Shown: piece after piece, positions 42,999 to 53,004 of the stretch
How positions within the stretch are numbered: position 1 is the first letter of the stretch
How the letters are laid out: the number at the start of each line of letters is the position of its first letter
Notes under the pieces: generated by a model
The model's input: only the letters and a program-made list of their open reading frames with translations
What the model was told of the DNA's origin: nothing
Database searches by the model: none
Program-made: the position numbers and the translations under genes
DNA from: an uncultured Pelagibacteraceae bacterium
GTDB taxonomy: Bacteria > Pseudomonadota > Alphaproteobacteria > Pelagibacterales > Pelagibacteraceae
Assembly (NCBI GenBank): GCA_902592325.1
Contig: CACJEC010000001.1
Span: forward strand, 124,001-188,000
Reading direction: 5' to 3'
DNA length: 64,000 bases

Positions 42999-43996
42999 TG
43001 AAAAAAGATTTAGAACATCCCCCTATAAATTTTGGAAAAATTGGAGTTTTAATAATAAATTTAGGAACACCGGATTCAACAAGCTGGTTAGACATAAGAA
43101 AATATTTAAAAGAATTTTTATCTGACAGAAGAGTAATAGAAGTAAATCCTATAATATGGCAAGTCATATTGAATGTTTTTATATTAAATTTAAGACCTTC
43201 AAAAACAGCAAAAGCTTATAAAGAAATATGGATGAAAGAAGAAAATATTTCTCCCCTTTTATATTATACAAGAAAACAAGCAGAAAAATTATCAATCTCA
43301 ATATCTAAAGAAAATTTGGTAGTAGATTATGCTATGAGGTATGGAAATCCAAGCATTAGAAGTAAAATAAAAATTCTTCACGAAATGGGTTGTGAAAATT
43401 TAGTAATACTTCCGTTATATCCTCAATATGCTGCTGCCACTACAGCCACTGTTTGTGATGAAGTATATAGGACACTTATGAAAATGAGGTGGCAGCCATC
43501 ATTAAAAATAATTCCACATTATGAGTCCAATCCTTTATACATAGAAGCATTGGTTAACTCCTTAAACAAAAAGATTAAAGAAATTAATTGGAAACCAGAT
43601 CTAATATTAGCTTCCTATCATGGAATTCCTCAAAAATATTTTGATAAAGGAGATCCCTATCATTGCTACTGTCATAAAACCACAAGATTAATATCTGAAA
43701 AATTTAACTCAATTGAAATCAAGACTACATTTCAGTCTAGATTTGGCCCACAAAAATGGCTTCAACCTTATACTGATAAGGCTTTAGAAAACTTGCCAGC
43801 TGAAGGAAAAAAAAATGTCTTAGCCATATGTCCTGGCTTTTCTTCAGATTGTGTTGAAACTCTGGAAGAAATACTTATTCAAGGCAAAGAGAGTTTTTTA
43901 AATTCTGGCGGTGAAAATTTTGACATGGTACCATGCTTAAACGATAGTGATGACCATATTGCGTTATTAAAATCTTTAATTCAAAAAAGTATATAA
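42998..43996 (+). CDS. hemH: Ferrochelatase
   Basis: Inserts Fe2+ into protoporphyrin IX. 332 residues. Conserved blocks are GVLIINLGTPDS, SDRRVIEVNP, ILPLYPQYAAATTATV, the catalytic His in LASYHGIPQKY, and the Glu in CPGFSSDCVETLEEI. Co-transcribed with hemE (one-base overlap) and hemJ (3-bp gap). Confidence 0.98.
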   Translation: MKKDLEHPPINFGKIGVLIINLGTPDSTSWLDIRKYLKEFLSDRRVIEVNPIIWQVILNVFILNLRPSKTAKAYKEIWMKEENISPLLYYTRKQAEKLSISISKENLVVDYAMRYGNPSIRSKIKILHEMGCENLVILPLYPQYAAATTATVCDEVYRTLMKMRWQPSLKIIPHYESNPLYIEALVNSLNKKIKEINWKPDLILASYHGIPQKYFDKGDPYHCYCHKTTRLISEKFNSIEIKTTFQSRFGPQKWLQPYTDKALENLPAEGKKNVLAICPGFSSDCVETLEEILIQGKESFLNSGGENFDMVPCLNDSDDHIALLKSLIQKSI

Positions 43997-43999
43997 TAA

Positions 44000-44434
44000 A
44001 TGAACACTTACTTGCTTTTTAAATCATTACATTTAATAGCGGTAATTTCTTGGATGGCTGGACTATTATACCTACCAAGAATTTTTGTTTATCACTCCCA
44101 AAATAATACTCAACCAATTATTTCAGAAGTATTTAAAGTGATGGAAAAAAAACTTTTCTATTACATAATGACACCAGCAATGATTTTATCATGGATATTT
44201 GGTTTAATATTAATCCATGAAATTGGATTTGATAAATTGGGACAAAAATGGATGATTTTAAAATTGATTCTTGTAGTTTTATTAACGCTTTATCATCTTT
44301 ATCTTGGGAAAATTCTTGGTCAATTTAAACTAGACTCAAACAAGCATTCACATAAATTCTATAGATATATAAATGAAATACCCACATTATTGCTTATTTT
44401 AATCATTTTTGTTGTGATATTTAAGCCTATCTAG
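44000..44434 (+). CDS. hemJ: Protoporphyrinogen oxidase, HemJ type
   Basis: 144-residue membrane protein with four transmembrane helices. LFKSLHLIAVISWMAGLLYLPRIFVYH has the conserved His and WMAG..LPR signature, and WMILKLILVVLLTLYHLYLG contains the second conserved His/Lys region. It oxidises protoporphyrinogen IX, filling the step between HemE/HemF-N and HemH where no HemG/HemY is seen. The position after hemH supports it. Confidence 0.92.
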   Translation: MNTYLLFKSLHLIAVISWMAGLLYLPRIFVYHSQNNTQPIISEVFKVMEKKLFYYIMTPAMILSWIFGLILIHEIGFDKLGQKWMILKLILVVLLTLYHLYLGKILGQFKLDSNKHSHKFYRYINEIPTLLLILIIFVVIFKPI

Positions 44435-44470
44435 GGTTGAATATTTATGAATTGTATATATATTAGTTAT

Positions 44471-44490
44471 ATTATTAAGTCCTTAATAAT
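44471..44490 (+). repeat. Perfect 9-bp palindrome just upstream of rho
   Basis: ATTATTAAG-TC-CTTAATAAT followed by TTTT, ending 8 bases before the rho ATG at 44499. It could form a short A/U hairpin with a two-base loop or be a binding site for a dimeric regulator. Being AT-only, with one G-C pair per arm, it is weak as a terminator. The 64-bp hemJ-rho gap holds nothing else obvious. Confidence 0.5.
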
Positions 44491-44498
44491 TTTTAATC

Positions 44499-45767
44499 AT
44501 GAACATACAAGAACTAAAACTTAAATCGTCTGAACAGCTTATTACTCAAGCAGAAGAACTTGGAATAGAAAATGCCAGTACTTTAAGAAAGCAAGAAATT
44601 CTTTTTGCTATATTAAAAAAAGTAGCTGAAAAAGAGGAAATTACAGGTGCAGGTGTTTTACAACTATTGCAAGATGGATTTGGTTTTCTTAGAGCCATGG
44701 AGTCTAACTATTTGCCTGGACCTGATGATATTTATGTAAGTCCAAGCCAAATCAGAAAATTTGGATTGAGAACTGGAGACACAGTAGAGGGACCTGTAAG
44801 AGCACCAAAAGAAGGCGAGAGATATTTTGCACTTCTTCAAGTTAGCAAGATAAATTTTGAAGAACCAGAAAAATCAAGACACAAAATTGCATTTGAAAAT
44901 CTCACACCACTTTATCCTAATCAACAATTAGTAATGGAAGTTGAACCAACAAAGGTTGAAAAGAAACAAGATCTTACACCTAGATTAATTGATCTAGTGA
45001 GTCCTATTGGTAAAGGACAACGTTCAATAATTATATCACCACCTAAAGCTGGTAAAACTATGATTTTACAGAGTATTGCAAACTCTGTAGCTAAAAATTA
45101 TCCTGAATGTTATCTTATTGTCCTCTTAATTGATGAAAGACCAGAAGAGGTTACCGATATGCAAAGATCAGTAAAAGGAGAGGTAATAAGTTCAACTTTT
45201 GATGAACCAGCTCAAAGACACGTTGCAGTGGCTGAAATGGTAATTGAAAAAGCGAAAAGATTAACAGAAAATAAAAAAGATGTTGTTATACTATTAGATT
45301 CTATAACCAGGCTTGGAAGAGCTTATAATGCTGTGATACCTAGTTCAGGTAAAGTATTAACTGGAGGAGTTGATGCAAACGCCCTACAAAGACCAAAAAG
45401 ATTTTTTGGTGCAGCAAGAAATATTGAGGAAGGTGGCTCTTTAACCATTATTTCCACAGCATTAATAGATACTGGGAGTAGAATGGATGAAGTAATTTTT
45501 GAGGAATTTAAAGGAACAGGAAATAGTGAAACAATTTTAGATAGAAAGATTGCAGATAAAAGAATTTACCCTGCAATAGATATAACCAAATCAGGAACTA
45601 GAAGAGAAGAATTACTTTTTGATAAAAATGATTTACAAAAAATGAATGTATTAAGAAGAATAATAGCCCCAATGGGTACGATGGATGCAATCGAATTTAT
45701 AAGTTCTAAATTAAAAGATACAAAAAATAATGCTGAATTTTTTAATTCAATGAATAAACCTGCATAA
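44499..45767 (+). CDS. rho: Transcription termination factor Rho
   Basis: Hexameric RNA helicase that ends transcription. 422 residues. The N-terminal RNA-binding domain has [17 protein letters not shown] and [18 protein letters not shown]; the ATPase has [12 protein letters not shown] (Walker A), [13 protein letters not shown], and [13 protein letters not shown] (Walker B), with Q-loop and R-loop [18 protein letters not shown]. Standard length. Follows the hem genes as in other Alphaproteobacteria. No clear Shine-Dalgarno is seen. Confidence 0.98.
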   Translation: MNIQELKLKSSEQLITQAEELGIENASTLRKQEILFAILKKVAEKEEITGAGVLQLLQDGFGFLRAMESNYLPGPDDIYVSPSQIRKFGLRTGDTVEGPVRAPKEGERYFALLQVSKINFEEPEKSRHKIAFENLTPLYPNQQLVMEVEPTKVEKKQDLTPRLIDLVSPIGKGQRSIIISPPKAGKTMILQSIANSVAKNYPECYLIVLLIDERPEEVTDMQRSVKGEVISSTFDEPAQRHVAVAEMVIEKAKRLTENKKDVVILLDSITRLGRAYNAVIPSSGKVLTGGVDANALQRPKRFFGAARNIEEGGSLTIISTALIDTGSRMDEVIFEEFKGTGNSETILDRKIADKRIYPAIDITKSGTRREELLFDKNDLQKMNVLRRIIAPMGTMDAIEFISSKLKDTKNNAEFFNSMNKPA

Positions 45768-45785
45768 TAAGGTATTAAAAAATGT

Positions 45786-47363
45786 ATGGATTTAGAGAAA
45801 AAAATTAGATCAATACATGATCTTCTCCAAAAGAAAAAATTTTTACAAGTTAAAGAAGAATTAGAAAAACTCTTAAAAAAGATTCCTAATAATCCCTATT
45901 TATTGAATCTAAGTGGTCTCACACTTCAATACTTAAACGATTATAAATCAGCGATAAATTATTTTATTCTTGCAATCAAAAATGATGAAAAAAATATTGC
46001 AGCAATGAATAATTTAGCCAATTCTCATAAAAATTTATCAAATTATACAGAGGCTGAAAAAATTTATAAAAAAATTTTAGAAATTGATCATAATTATGTT
46101 CATGCACTAAACAATTATGCAAACCTTAAAATTGAAATTAATGATCATAAAGAGGCAATTCCTTTACTAGAAAAAGCAATATTAATTTCTAATCAAAGAA
46201 ATATTAAAGCAATAGATATTATGCTCACTTTAGCCAGTGTTTATCAAAGTATCAATAATTTAGAAAAAACAAGAAAAATTTTAGATGAAATATTTTCAAT
46301 TAAACCTAAATGGTCTAAGGCTCATAAACTATTAAGTGAAATTACTAAATACTCTTCCGATGACTCTAAATCTTTATCTCATATTGAAGAGATGAAAAAA
46401 ATTATGTTAGATAAAGAATTAAAGGATGATGATAAGTCAATTTTGTCTTTTGCTTTAGGAAAATCATTAGAGGATCTAAAAAAATATGATCAGTCTTTTG
46501 TTTATTTAAAAACGGCCAATGATTTAAAAAAAAATTTAATTATTTCAAATTTAAATGATGAAATTGGCCTCTTTAAAGAATTAATCAAAAAATTTGATGA
46601 TATAGATTTTGAAAAGATTAAGAATAAAGTCGAGACAAAAAAAATTATATTTATTTGTGGTATGCCAAGATCTGGCACTACTTTGGTTGAGCAGATTTTA
46701 TCATCTCACCCTGAAGTCTATGGAGCAGGTGAGTTATTATACCTAGAAAATACATTAAAAAATAATTTTTTAGAGGATAATAAGATTAACAAACAAAAAA
46801 TTATAGATTTAAAAAACTCTTCATCAGATGAAATTTTATCAGACTATTTAAAGTTTTTTGAAATTTATAATTTAGATAAAAATATAATTACAGATAAAAC
46901 TCCACAAAATTTTAAGTGGATAGGTTTTATAAAAATTTTCTTTCCTAATACAAAAATTATTCTTTGTCAGAGAAATCCAAAAGATAATTGTGTTTCCCTT
47001 TTTAAGAATGATTTTCCTTCATCAACTATGAATTGGTCATTTGATCAAGAGGAAATTGCTGAATATTATAATGAATATCATAAACTTACTAGTTTTTGGA
47101 AAAATAAAATTTCAAAAGATATTTATGAATTAAATTATGAAAAATTGATAGAAGATGATAAAGGCGAAATAGATAAACTTTTAGAGTTTTGTAATTTAGA
47201 TTTAAGTGAAAAATGTTATAATTTTACGAAATTTAGTAAAACTCCAATTAAAACAGTAAGTGTATCTCAAGCAAATAAACCTATTTATAAAGATTCTATT
47301 AATTCATTTGATCCGTATCAAAATCATTTACAAAAAATGTTAAAAAAACTTAGTATAATTTAA
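45786..47363 (+). CDS. TPR-sulfotransferase fusion protein
   Basis: 525 residues. Residues ~1-260 are tetratricopeptide repeats (for example LNLSGLTLQYLNDYKSAINY, MNNLANSHKNLSNYTEAEKI). From ~285 on there is a sulfotransferase domain with the P-loop IFICGMPRSGTTLVEQIL (P-loop 292-303) and a second motif IILCQRNPKDNCVSLF, where R/K and S contact the PAPS 3'-phosphate. I recall such fusions as common in marine bacteria; the TPR part probably selects protein or glycan substrates. It lies between rho and mnmE, where most Alphaproteobacteria have no gene, so it may be a SAR11-specific insertion. Confidence 0.87.
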   Translation: MDLEKKIRSIHDLLQKKKFLQVKEELEKLLKKIPNNPYLLNLSGLTLQYLNDYKSAINYFILAIKNDEKNIAAMNNLANSHKNLSNYTEAEKIYKKILEIDHNYVHALNNYANLKIEINDHKEAIPLLEKAILISNQRNIKAIDIMLTLASVYQSINNLEKTRKILDEIFSIKPKWSKAHKLLSEITKYSSDDSKSLSHIEEMKKIMLDKELKDDDKSILSFALGKSLEDLKKYDQSFVYLKTANDLKKNLIISNLNDEIGLFKELIKKFDDIDFEKIKNKVETKKIIFICGMPRSGTTLVEQILSSHPEVYGAGELLYLENTLKNNFLEDNKINKQKIIDLKNSSSDEILSDYLKFFEIYNLDKNIITDKTPQNFKWIGFIKIFFPNTKIILCQRNPKDNCVSLFKNDFPSSTMNWSFDQEEIAEYYNEYHKLTSFWKNKISKDIYELNYEKLIEDDKGEIDKLLEFCNLDLSEKCYNFTKFSKTPIKTVSVSQANKPIYKDSINSFDPYQNHLQKMLKKLSII

Positions 47364-47397
47364 TATTAATTTTGTGTGATTTTAATATGATAAAGAC

Positions 47398-48729
47398 ATG
47401 ACAATTTATGCTTTATCAAGTGGTCCAGGGGTTTCGGGTGTAGCAATAGTTAGAATTTCAGGACCTGAGTCATCAAATGTAATCAAGTCTCTTACTGGCA
47501 AAGAAGTTCCTAAGCCTAGAATGGCAACCCTTCGAAAAATAAACAATATCAACACTTCTGAGCTGATTGATGAGGGTATAATAATTTGGTTTCCTGGGCC
47601 TGAGAGCTACACAGGTGAGGATATGGCTGAAATTCATGTTCATGGAGGTAAAGCAGTGATCTTAGCTTTACAAAATGAAATATCAAAAAACAAAAAATGT
47701 AGATTAGCTGAGCCTGGGGAATTTACAAAACTCGCTTTTCAGAATGGTAAAATTAATTTGTTAAAAGCTGAAAGTTTAGCCGATCTTATATCTGCTGAAA
47801 CAGAAATCCAGAGAATGCAAGCAGTAAGAATTATGAAAGGTAAGTCATCAATAAAATTTAACGAACTAAGAGAGAAATTATTAAAACTTTTATCATTTGT
47901 TGAAGCCAAAATAGATTTTCCAGAGGAAGAATTGCCAAATGAAAATATTAAAAAGTTAACAAAAGATTCAACAGAAGTTTTAAATGAAATTAAAAAAATA
48001 TTAGATGACCAAAAAGTTGGTGAAATGATACGTGAGGGTTTTAAAATTGCTATTATAGGACCGACTAATGCAGGAAAGTCCAGTTTACTAAATAATTTAT
48101 CGAATAGAGAAGTTGCAATAGTCTCTGAAATAGCAGGTACAACAAGAGATGTGATAGAAACACATTTAAATTTAGATGGTTACCCAGTAATCATTTCAGA
48201 TACTGCTGGTATAAGAAATTCAAAAGATGAAATTGAAAAAAAAGGTATTAAATTATCACTCAATAAAGCTGAAAATGCCGATTTAAGACTGGTTGTGGTT
48301 GATGCAAAAAATGTTGATTTAAGCGGCTTTTTGAACGATTTATTAAAAAAAAATGCAATCTTAGTAATAAATAAGTCAGATTTATTAAAGGATAAATTGG
48401 ATGATCAAGTTAAAAAGTTTGAACATGTTTTAATTTCATTAAAGGAAAATTCTAATATAGATCAATTAATTTCAAAAATTAAAAATAATTTAAAAAATAA
48501 ATTTGTTTCCGCCGATGATATTTTAATTACCAGAGAAAGGCATAGAGAACATTTAGATCAATGCGTTGATCATTTAAATAATTTTCTGAAAAAAAAAGAT
48601 AAAAAAGATTTTGATAAAGCAGCCGAAGATTTAAGGTTAGCCACTAGACATTTAGGAATGATTGTCGGAAAAGTCGATGTAGAGGAGATATTAGGCAGTA
48701 TTTTCAACGATTTTTGTATTGGGAAATAA
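47398..48729 (+). CDS. mnmE: tRNA uridine-5-carboxymethylaminomethyl GTPase
   Basis: With MnmG, modifies wobble U34 in tRNAs. 443 residues. The formyl-THF-binding N-domain starts TIYALSSGPGVSGVAIVRISG; HVHGGKAV and AEPGEFTKLAFQNGK follow. The G domain has GPTNAGKSSLLN, SEIAGTTRD, DTAGIR and NKSD, and the protein ends in the essential FCIGK motif. It is separated from mnmG by a 116-bp gap. Confidence 0.98.
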   Translation: MTIYALSSGPGVSGVAIVRISGPESSNVIKSLTGKEVPKPRMATLRKINNINTSELIDEGIIIWFPGPESYTGEDMAEIHVHGGKAVILALQNEISKNKKCRLAEPGEFTKLAFQNGKINLLKAESLADLISAETEIQRMQAVRIMKGKSSIKFNELREKLLKLLSFVEAKIDFPEEELPNENIKKLTKDSTEVLNEIKKILDDQKVGEMIREGFKIAIIGPTNAGKSSLLNNLSNREVAIVSEIAGTTRDVIETHLNLDGYPVIISDTAGIRNSKDEIEKKGIKLSLNKAENADLRLVVVDAKNVDLSGFLNDLLKKNAILVINKSDLLKDKLDDQVKKFEHVLISLKENSNIDQLISKIKNNLKNKFVSADDILITRERHREHLDQCVDHLNNFLKKKDKKDFDKAAEDLRLATRHLGMIVGKVDVEEILGSIFNDFCIGK

Positions 48730-48845
48730 TTGTCATTTTGCTGTATTTTTAGCCTATTTTCTTCAATTATCGTTGATAAATAACAATTATTCAGCTTCTC
48801 TAACTCAAAACTTGTAAATATTTTAATCGAATATAAATTTATATC

Positions 48846-50717
48846 ATGAAAAATGATTTGGCTTTTGATGTAGTTGTAATTGGCGGAGGTCATGCTGGCT
48901 GTGAAGCAGCAGCAGCTTCAGCACGCCTTGGAGCTAACACTGCACTTTTCACTCACAATAAAGATACGATTGGAGAAATGTCATGTAATCCAGCTATCGG
49001 TGGTTTAGGTAAAGGTCATTTAGTTAGAGAAATAGATGCTTTAGACGGTGTTATGGGTGAAGTTGCAGATAAGTCTGGTATCCAATTTAGACTATTAAAT
49101 AGAAGCAGAGGTCCTGCTGTAAGGGGTCCTCGAACTCAATCTGATAGATCACTATATCGTAAATTTATGCAAGAAAAACTTGTAAACTATTGTAATTTAA
49201 GCATTTTTTCAGATCCTGTTATTAAGTTTATTTTTAATAATAATGAAATAAGTGGATTTATAACATTAAAAGGCAACAAAGTAAGTTGTAACAAGTTAAT
49301 TCTTACAACAGGCACATTTTTAAATGGATTGATACATATTGGTGATGAGAAAACTCCTGCAGGTCGATTTAATGAAAAACCAACTACAGGTTTAAGTGAG
49401 CAGTTAAAAAAGTATAATTTTAAAATTGGAAGACTGAAAACTGGTACACCTCCTAGATTAGATTCTAGAACAATTAATTTTGATAAATTGGAAAAACAAT
49501 TTGCAGACGATAATCCTTATTTTTTTTCTTTCTTAACTAAAAAAAATTTAAATAAGCAGGTATCGTGTTCGATGACCTATACCAACGAAAAGGTTCATAA
49601 GATCATCGAAAAAAATTTATCTAAAAGCGCTATGTATTCTGGTAGTATCCAGGGTGTTGGTCCGAGATATTGTCCTTCGATAGAAGACAAAATAGTAAAA
49701 TTTGCTGATAAATCTAGACATCAAATCTTTTTAGAGCCAGAAGGCCTTAATGATCATACTATTTACCCTAATGGTATATCAACTTCTCTACCTGAGATTG
49801 TTCAGCATGAAATTCTCAATAATATCAACGGTTTAGAGAGTGTAAGAGTTATTAGACCAGGATATGCTATAGAATATGATTATATTGATCCTAGAGAGCT
49901 TTTTTTAACATTAGAGACAAAAAAAATACGTAACCTGTATCTTGCTGGTCAAATAAATGGAACAACAGGATACGAAGAAGCTGCCGCTCAGGGTCTTATA
50001 GCAGGTATTAATGCTGTTCTTTCTTTAAAAAATATGGAGCCTTTTATTTTGGACAGGTCAGATGCTTATATTGGTGTAATGATTGATGACTTAGTAACCA
50101 AAGGTGTTGCTGAACCTTATAGAATGTTTACGTCTCGAGCTGAATATCGATTAAGTCTTAGATCTGATAATGCCGACTTAAGGCTTACTCATAAAGGTAT
50201 CAAGATTGGTTTAATAACTGATTATCGAAAAAAAATATTTGAGGATAAATTTGATAAATTAAGCAAAATATCAATGCAAATGTCTAATTTAAACATTACA
50301 CCCTCTAAGGCAGATAAATTTGGAATTAAAATAGCCAAAGATGGAGTTTTAAGATCTGCTGACGAAATTTTAACCCATAATGGAGTGAATATGGTTAATA
50401 TTAGAGATATATGGCCTGAAATAAAAAATTATGGTTCCGAAATTGATGAACAGGTAGAAATTAACTCTCATTATAGAGGGTATCTTAAAAAGCAAAAAGC
50501 AGATATTCTTGCTTTTAAAAGAGACGAAAATCTATCAATTCCTGATAATATTGATTATGACCAATTCTCAGGGCTTTCTAATGAGGTAAAAGCTAAATTT
50601 AAGCAAATAAAGCCTAAAACTATGGGTCAGGCATTAAGAATTGATGGAATTACACCTGCTGCAGTATATATTTTGTTGTCACATGTAAAAAGAAAGTCTA
50701 TTAAGCATATAGCTTAA
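48846..50717 (+). CDS. mnmG: tRNA uridine-5-carboxymethylaminomethyl enzyme, FAD subunit
   Basis: 623 residues, the MnmE partner. The FAD dinucleotide motif is [20 protein letters not shown]; then [35 protein letters not shown], and the [21 protein letters not shown]-terminal FAD block. The helical C-terminal domain ends with [17 protein letters not shown]. Overlaps rsmG by one base. Confidence 0.98.
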   Translation: MKNDLAFDVVVIGGGHAGCEAAAASARLGANTALFTHNKDTIGEMSCNPAIGGLGKGHLVREIDALDGVMGEVADKSGIQFRLLNRSRGPAVRGPRTQSDRSLYRKFMQEKLVNYCNLSIFSDPVIKFIFNNNEISGFITLKGNKVSCNKLILTTGTFLNGLIHIGDEKTPAGRFNEKPTTGLSEQLKKYNFKIGRLKTGTPPRLDSRTINFDKLEKQFADDNPYFFSFLTKKNLNKQVSCSMTYTNEKVHKIIEKNLSKSAMYSGSIQGVGPRYCPSIEDKIVKFADKSRHQIFLEPEGLNDHTIYPNGISTSLPEIVQHEILNNINGLESVRVIRPGYAIEYDYIDPRELFLTLETKKIRNLYLAGQINGTTGYEEAAAQGLIAGINAVLSLKNMEPFILDRSDAYIGVMIDDLVTKGVAEPYRMFTSRAEYRLSLRSDNADLRLTHKGIKIGLITDYRKKIFEDKFDKLSKISMQMSNLNITPSKADKFGIKIAKDGVLRSADEILTHNGVNMVNIRDIWPEIKNYGSEIDEQVEINSHYRGYLKKQKADILAFKRDENLSIPDNIDYDQFSGLSNEVKAKFKQIKPKTMGQALRIDGITPAAVYILLSHVKRKSIKHIA

Positions 50718-51361
50718 TGGATCAAGAAATTTTAAATTCTTACTCAAGACTCAATGACTTAGATGTTTCACGTGAAACAATTTCAGACTTTGAAAACTAT
50801 ATATCGATGATATTGGAAAAAAATAAAAAAATTAACATAATCAGCAAAAATACAGCATCAAAAAAGTCAATAATTGAGAGACATATCTTAGATTCAGCAC
50901 AAATTATTGATTTTGTTGATTTAAATAACAATACAACTACAGATTTAGGTTCAGGGGGAGGTTTGCCTGGGATTATAGTGGCAATTATATTAAAAAACAT
51001 GAAAAATAATATGAATGTGCACCTTTATGAAAAAAGCTATCATAAAAGCCATTTTTTGAGGGAAGTATCAAAAAAATTGAAATTGAAAACAGAAATTTTT
51101 CAGAAAGATATTTTTAAAATAAAAAATATTAAAACTGGCACTATAATGTCAAGAGCCTTTAAGCCAATGCCTGTAGTTTTAAATTTAGTTAATGAAAATT
51201 TTTCAAGTTATGAAAATTTAATTTTTTTTATGGGTAGAAATGGAAAAAAAATTTTTGAAAATTCTTTAAGAGATTGGGATTTAGAATATACAGAAAAAAA
51301 AAGCTTAACTAATAAAGATTCGTTCTTGTTGAATATAAAAAAAATTAGAAAAAAAAATTAG
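50717..51361 (+). CDS. rsmG: 16S rRNA m7G527 methyltransferase
   Basis: 214 residues. The SAM-binding motif is TDLGSGGGLPGI; the upstream ERHILDSAQI is the RsmG/GidB signature. The codons for VSRET near residue 18 carry a complete parS site (see separate entry). Overlaps mnmG by one base and abuts parA with no gap. Confidence 0.96.
   Translation: MDQEILNSYSRLNDLDVSRETISDFENYISMILEKNKKINIISKNTASKKSIIERHILDSAQIIDFVDLNNNTTTDLGSGGGLPGIIVAIILKNMKNNMNVHLYEKSYHKSHFLREVSKKLKLKTEIFQKDIFKIKNIKTGTIMSRAFKPMPVVLNLVNENFSSYENLIFFMGRNGKKIFENSLRDWDLEYTEKKSLTNKDSFLLNIKKIRKKN
50764..50779. promoter_or_regulatory. parS centromere-like site (ParB binding)
   Basis: TGTTTCACGTGAAACA, a perfect 16-bp palindrome identical to the bacterial parS consensus. 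It lies inside the rsmG coding sequence (codons of DVSRET), about 600 bp upstream of parA/parB and 8.8 kb right of the presumed oriC. It should nucleate ParB for origin segregation. Confidence 0.93.
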
Positions 51362-52156
51362 ATGCAGATCATTTCAATTATAAATCAAAAGGGCGGAGTT
51401 GGAAAAACGACAACTGCAATTAATCTTGCGGCGGGACTATCTCAACAAAACAAAAAAATTCTTGTTATAGATTTAGATCCTCAAGGTAACGCTACCACAG
51501 GTCTTGGACTATCTAATATAGAAAATTCTAGTCATACAATTTATGGAGTTTTAAATGGAACGAAAGAAATTTCAGAGGTAATTAAGAAAACTAAATTTGA
51601 AAATCTAGATATTATAACCTCAAATGTTGATTTATCAGGCTTGGAGGTTGAAACAGCTGATGATACTGAAAGAGCCTTTATATTGAAGCGTAAATTAACC
51701 TCATATTTAAATGATTCTAGAGCATTATACGATTATGCTTTAATTGATTGCCCACCTTCGCTTAGTTTATTGACTGTGATGGCATTAGTTAGTTCTCATT
51801 CACTATTGGTCCCCCTTCAGACCGAATTTTTTGCTTTAGAGGGATTAACACAACTTATGAAAACGATAGAGAGAATAAAAGTAAGTTTAAATCCTGAATT
51901 AGAAATAAGAGGAATACTTCTAACAATGTATGATAAGAGAAATAAACTTTCATCTCAAGTTGAAAAAGAGGCTAGGGATTACTTTAAAGAAAAGGTTTAT
52001 AAAACTGTAATCCCAAGAAATGTTCGATTATCTGAAGCACCTTCACATGGAATGCCCGTCCTAATTTATGATAAGTCATGTCCTGGAAGCAAATCATACT
52101 TTAGTTTTACAGATGAGTTTATTAATCAAAAAACATCTTTAGGAAGTGCAGCATAA
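51362..52156 (+). CDS. parA: Chromosome-partitioning ATPase ParA
   Basis: 264 residues. Deviant Walker A motif INQKGGVGKTTTAINLAAGL at the N-terminus, DLDPQGNATTGLG (A') and YALIDCPPSLSLLT (Walker B). Drives origin segregation with ParB and parS, which lies just upstream in rsmG. Overlaps parB by one base. Confidence 0.97.
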   Translation: MQIISIINQKGGVGKTTTAINLAAGLSQQNKKILVIDLDPQGNATTGLGLSNIENSSHTIYGVLNGTKEISEVIKKTKFENLDIITSNVDLSGLEVETADDTERAFILKRKLTSYLNDSRALYDYALIDCPPSLSLLTVMALVSSHSLLVPLQTEFFALEGLTQLMKTIERIKVSLNPELEIRGILLTMYDKRNKLSSQVEKEARDYFKEKVYKTVIPRNVRLSEAPSHGMPVLIYDKSCPGSKSYFSFTDEFINQKTSLGSAA

Positions 52157-53004
52157 TGGATTCTAATAAAATTAAAAAAGGGTTAGGTCGAGGGTTATCC
52201 TCATTAATTGGGGAGACGAAAGTTCAAGAAAATAAAAATAATCTTTTAATTTCAGAAATTATCCCAAATAAATATCAACCTAGAAAAGATTTTGATGAAG
52301 ATAATTTAAGAGATTTAACAAATTCAATTATTGAGAGAGGGATAATCCAACCGATTGTTGTGAGGAAGTCTAATGATGATAAATCTAAATTTGAAATTAT
52401 AGCTGGAGAAAGAAGGTGGCTCGCAGCTCAAAAAGCTGGTTTACACAACGTGCCAGTTATTATAACAGAGGCTGATGATCTCAAATCACTTGAATTTGCA
52501 ATCGTAGAAAACGTTCAAAGACATGATTTAAATCCACTCGAAGAAGCTCAAGGATACAAACGATTAATTGATGAGTTTAAATATGATCAAGAAAAAGTCT
52601 CAAAATTTATTGGTAAAAGTAGAAGTTATATAACAAATTGTTTAAGACTTTTAACCCTACCAGAAGAAGTTATTAAGCTTATCGAACGAAAAAAGTTAAC
52701 TGCCGGCCACGCTAAAATTTTGGTCGGCTTGGATAATGCGGTTTTTGTTGCTAATAAAATTATTGAAAAAAAACTTTCAGTAAGGCAAACAGAGAATTTT
52801 GTTAAATTGTTTAAAGGAAAAAAACAAAGATCTAATATTTTAAAAGATGCAAATTTAAGAGATCTTGAAAGAACAATTTCTGATAAAATTGGACTCAATG
52901 TTATCATTAAGAACAATAAAAGAAATCAAGGATCAATTACTTTTTCTTATAAAGAAATTGACCAATTAAATAAAATAATTGAAATTATAAAATCTAATTA
53001 TTAG
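52156..53004 (+). CDS. parB: Chromosome-partitioning protein ParB
   Basis: 282 residues. The N-terminal CTPase/ParB box has NKYQPRKDF and IAGERRWLAAQKAG (the GERRxRA motif), with VENVQRHDLNPLEEAQGYKRL; the HTH follows in VSKFIGKSRSYITNCLRLLTLP, and a C-terminal dimerisation domain ends the protein. Binds the parS at 50764. It ends in an 11-bp tail overlap with holA. Confidence 0.97.
   Translation: MDSNKIKKGLGRGLSSLIGETKVQENKNNLLISEIIPNKYQPRKDFDEDNLRDLTNSIIERGIIQPIVVRKSNDDKSKFEIIAGERRWLAAQKAGLHNVPVIITEADDLKSLEFAIVENVQRHDLNPLEEAQGYKRLIDEFKYDQEKVSKFIGKSRSYITNCLRLLTLPEEVIKLIERKKLTAGHAKILVGLDNAVFVANKIIEKKLSVRQTENFVKLFKGKKQRSNILKDANLRDLERTISDKIGLNVIIKNNKRNQGSITFSYKEIDQLNKIIEIIKSNY

Noticed and set aside
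48570-48893. 107-residue ORF antisense across the mnmE-mnmG junction
   Set aside because: Most of it mirrors the conserved mnmE C-terminus; no recognisable protein content.
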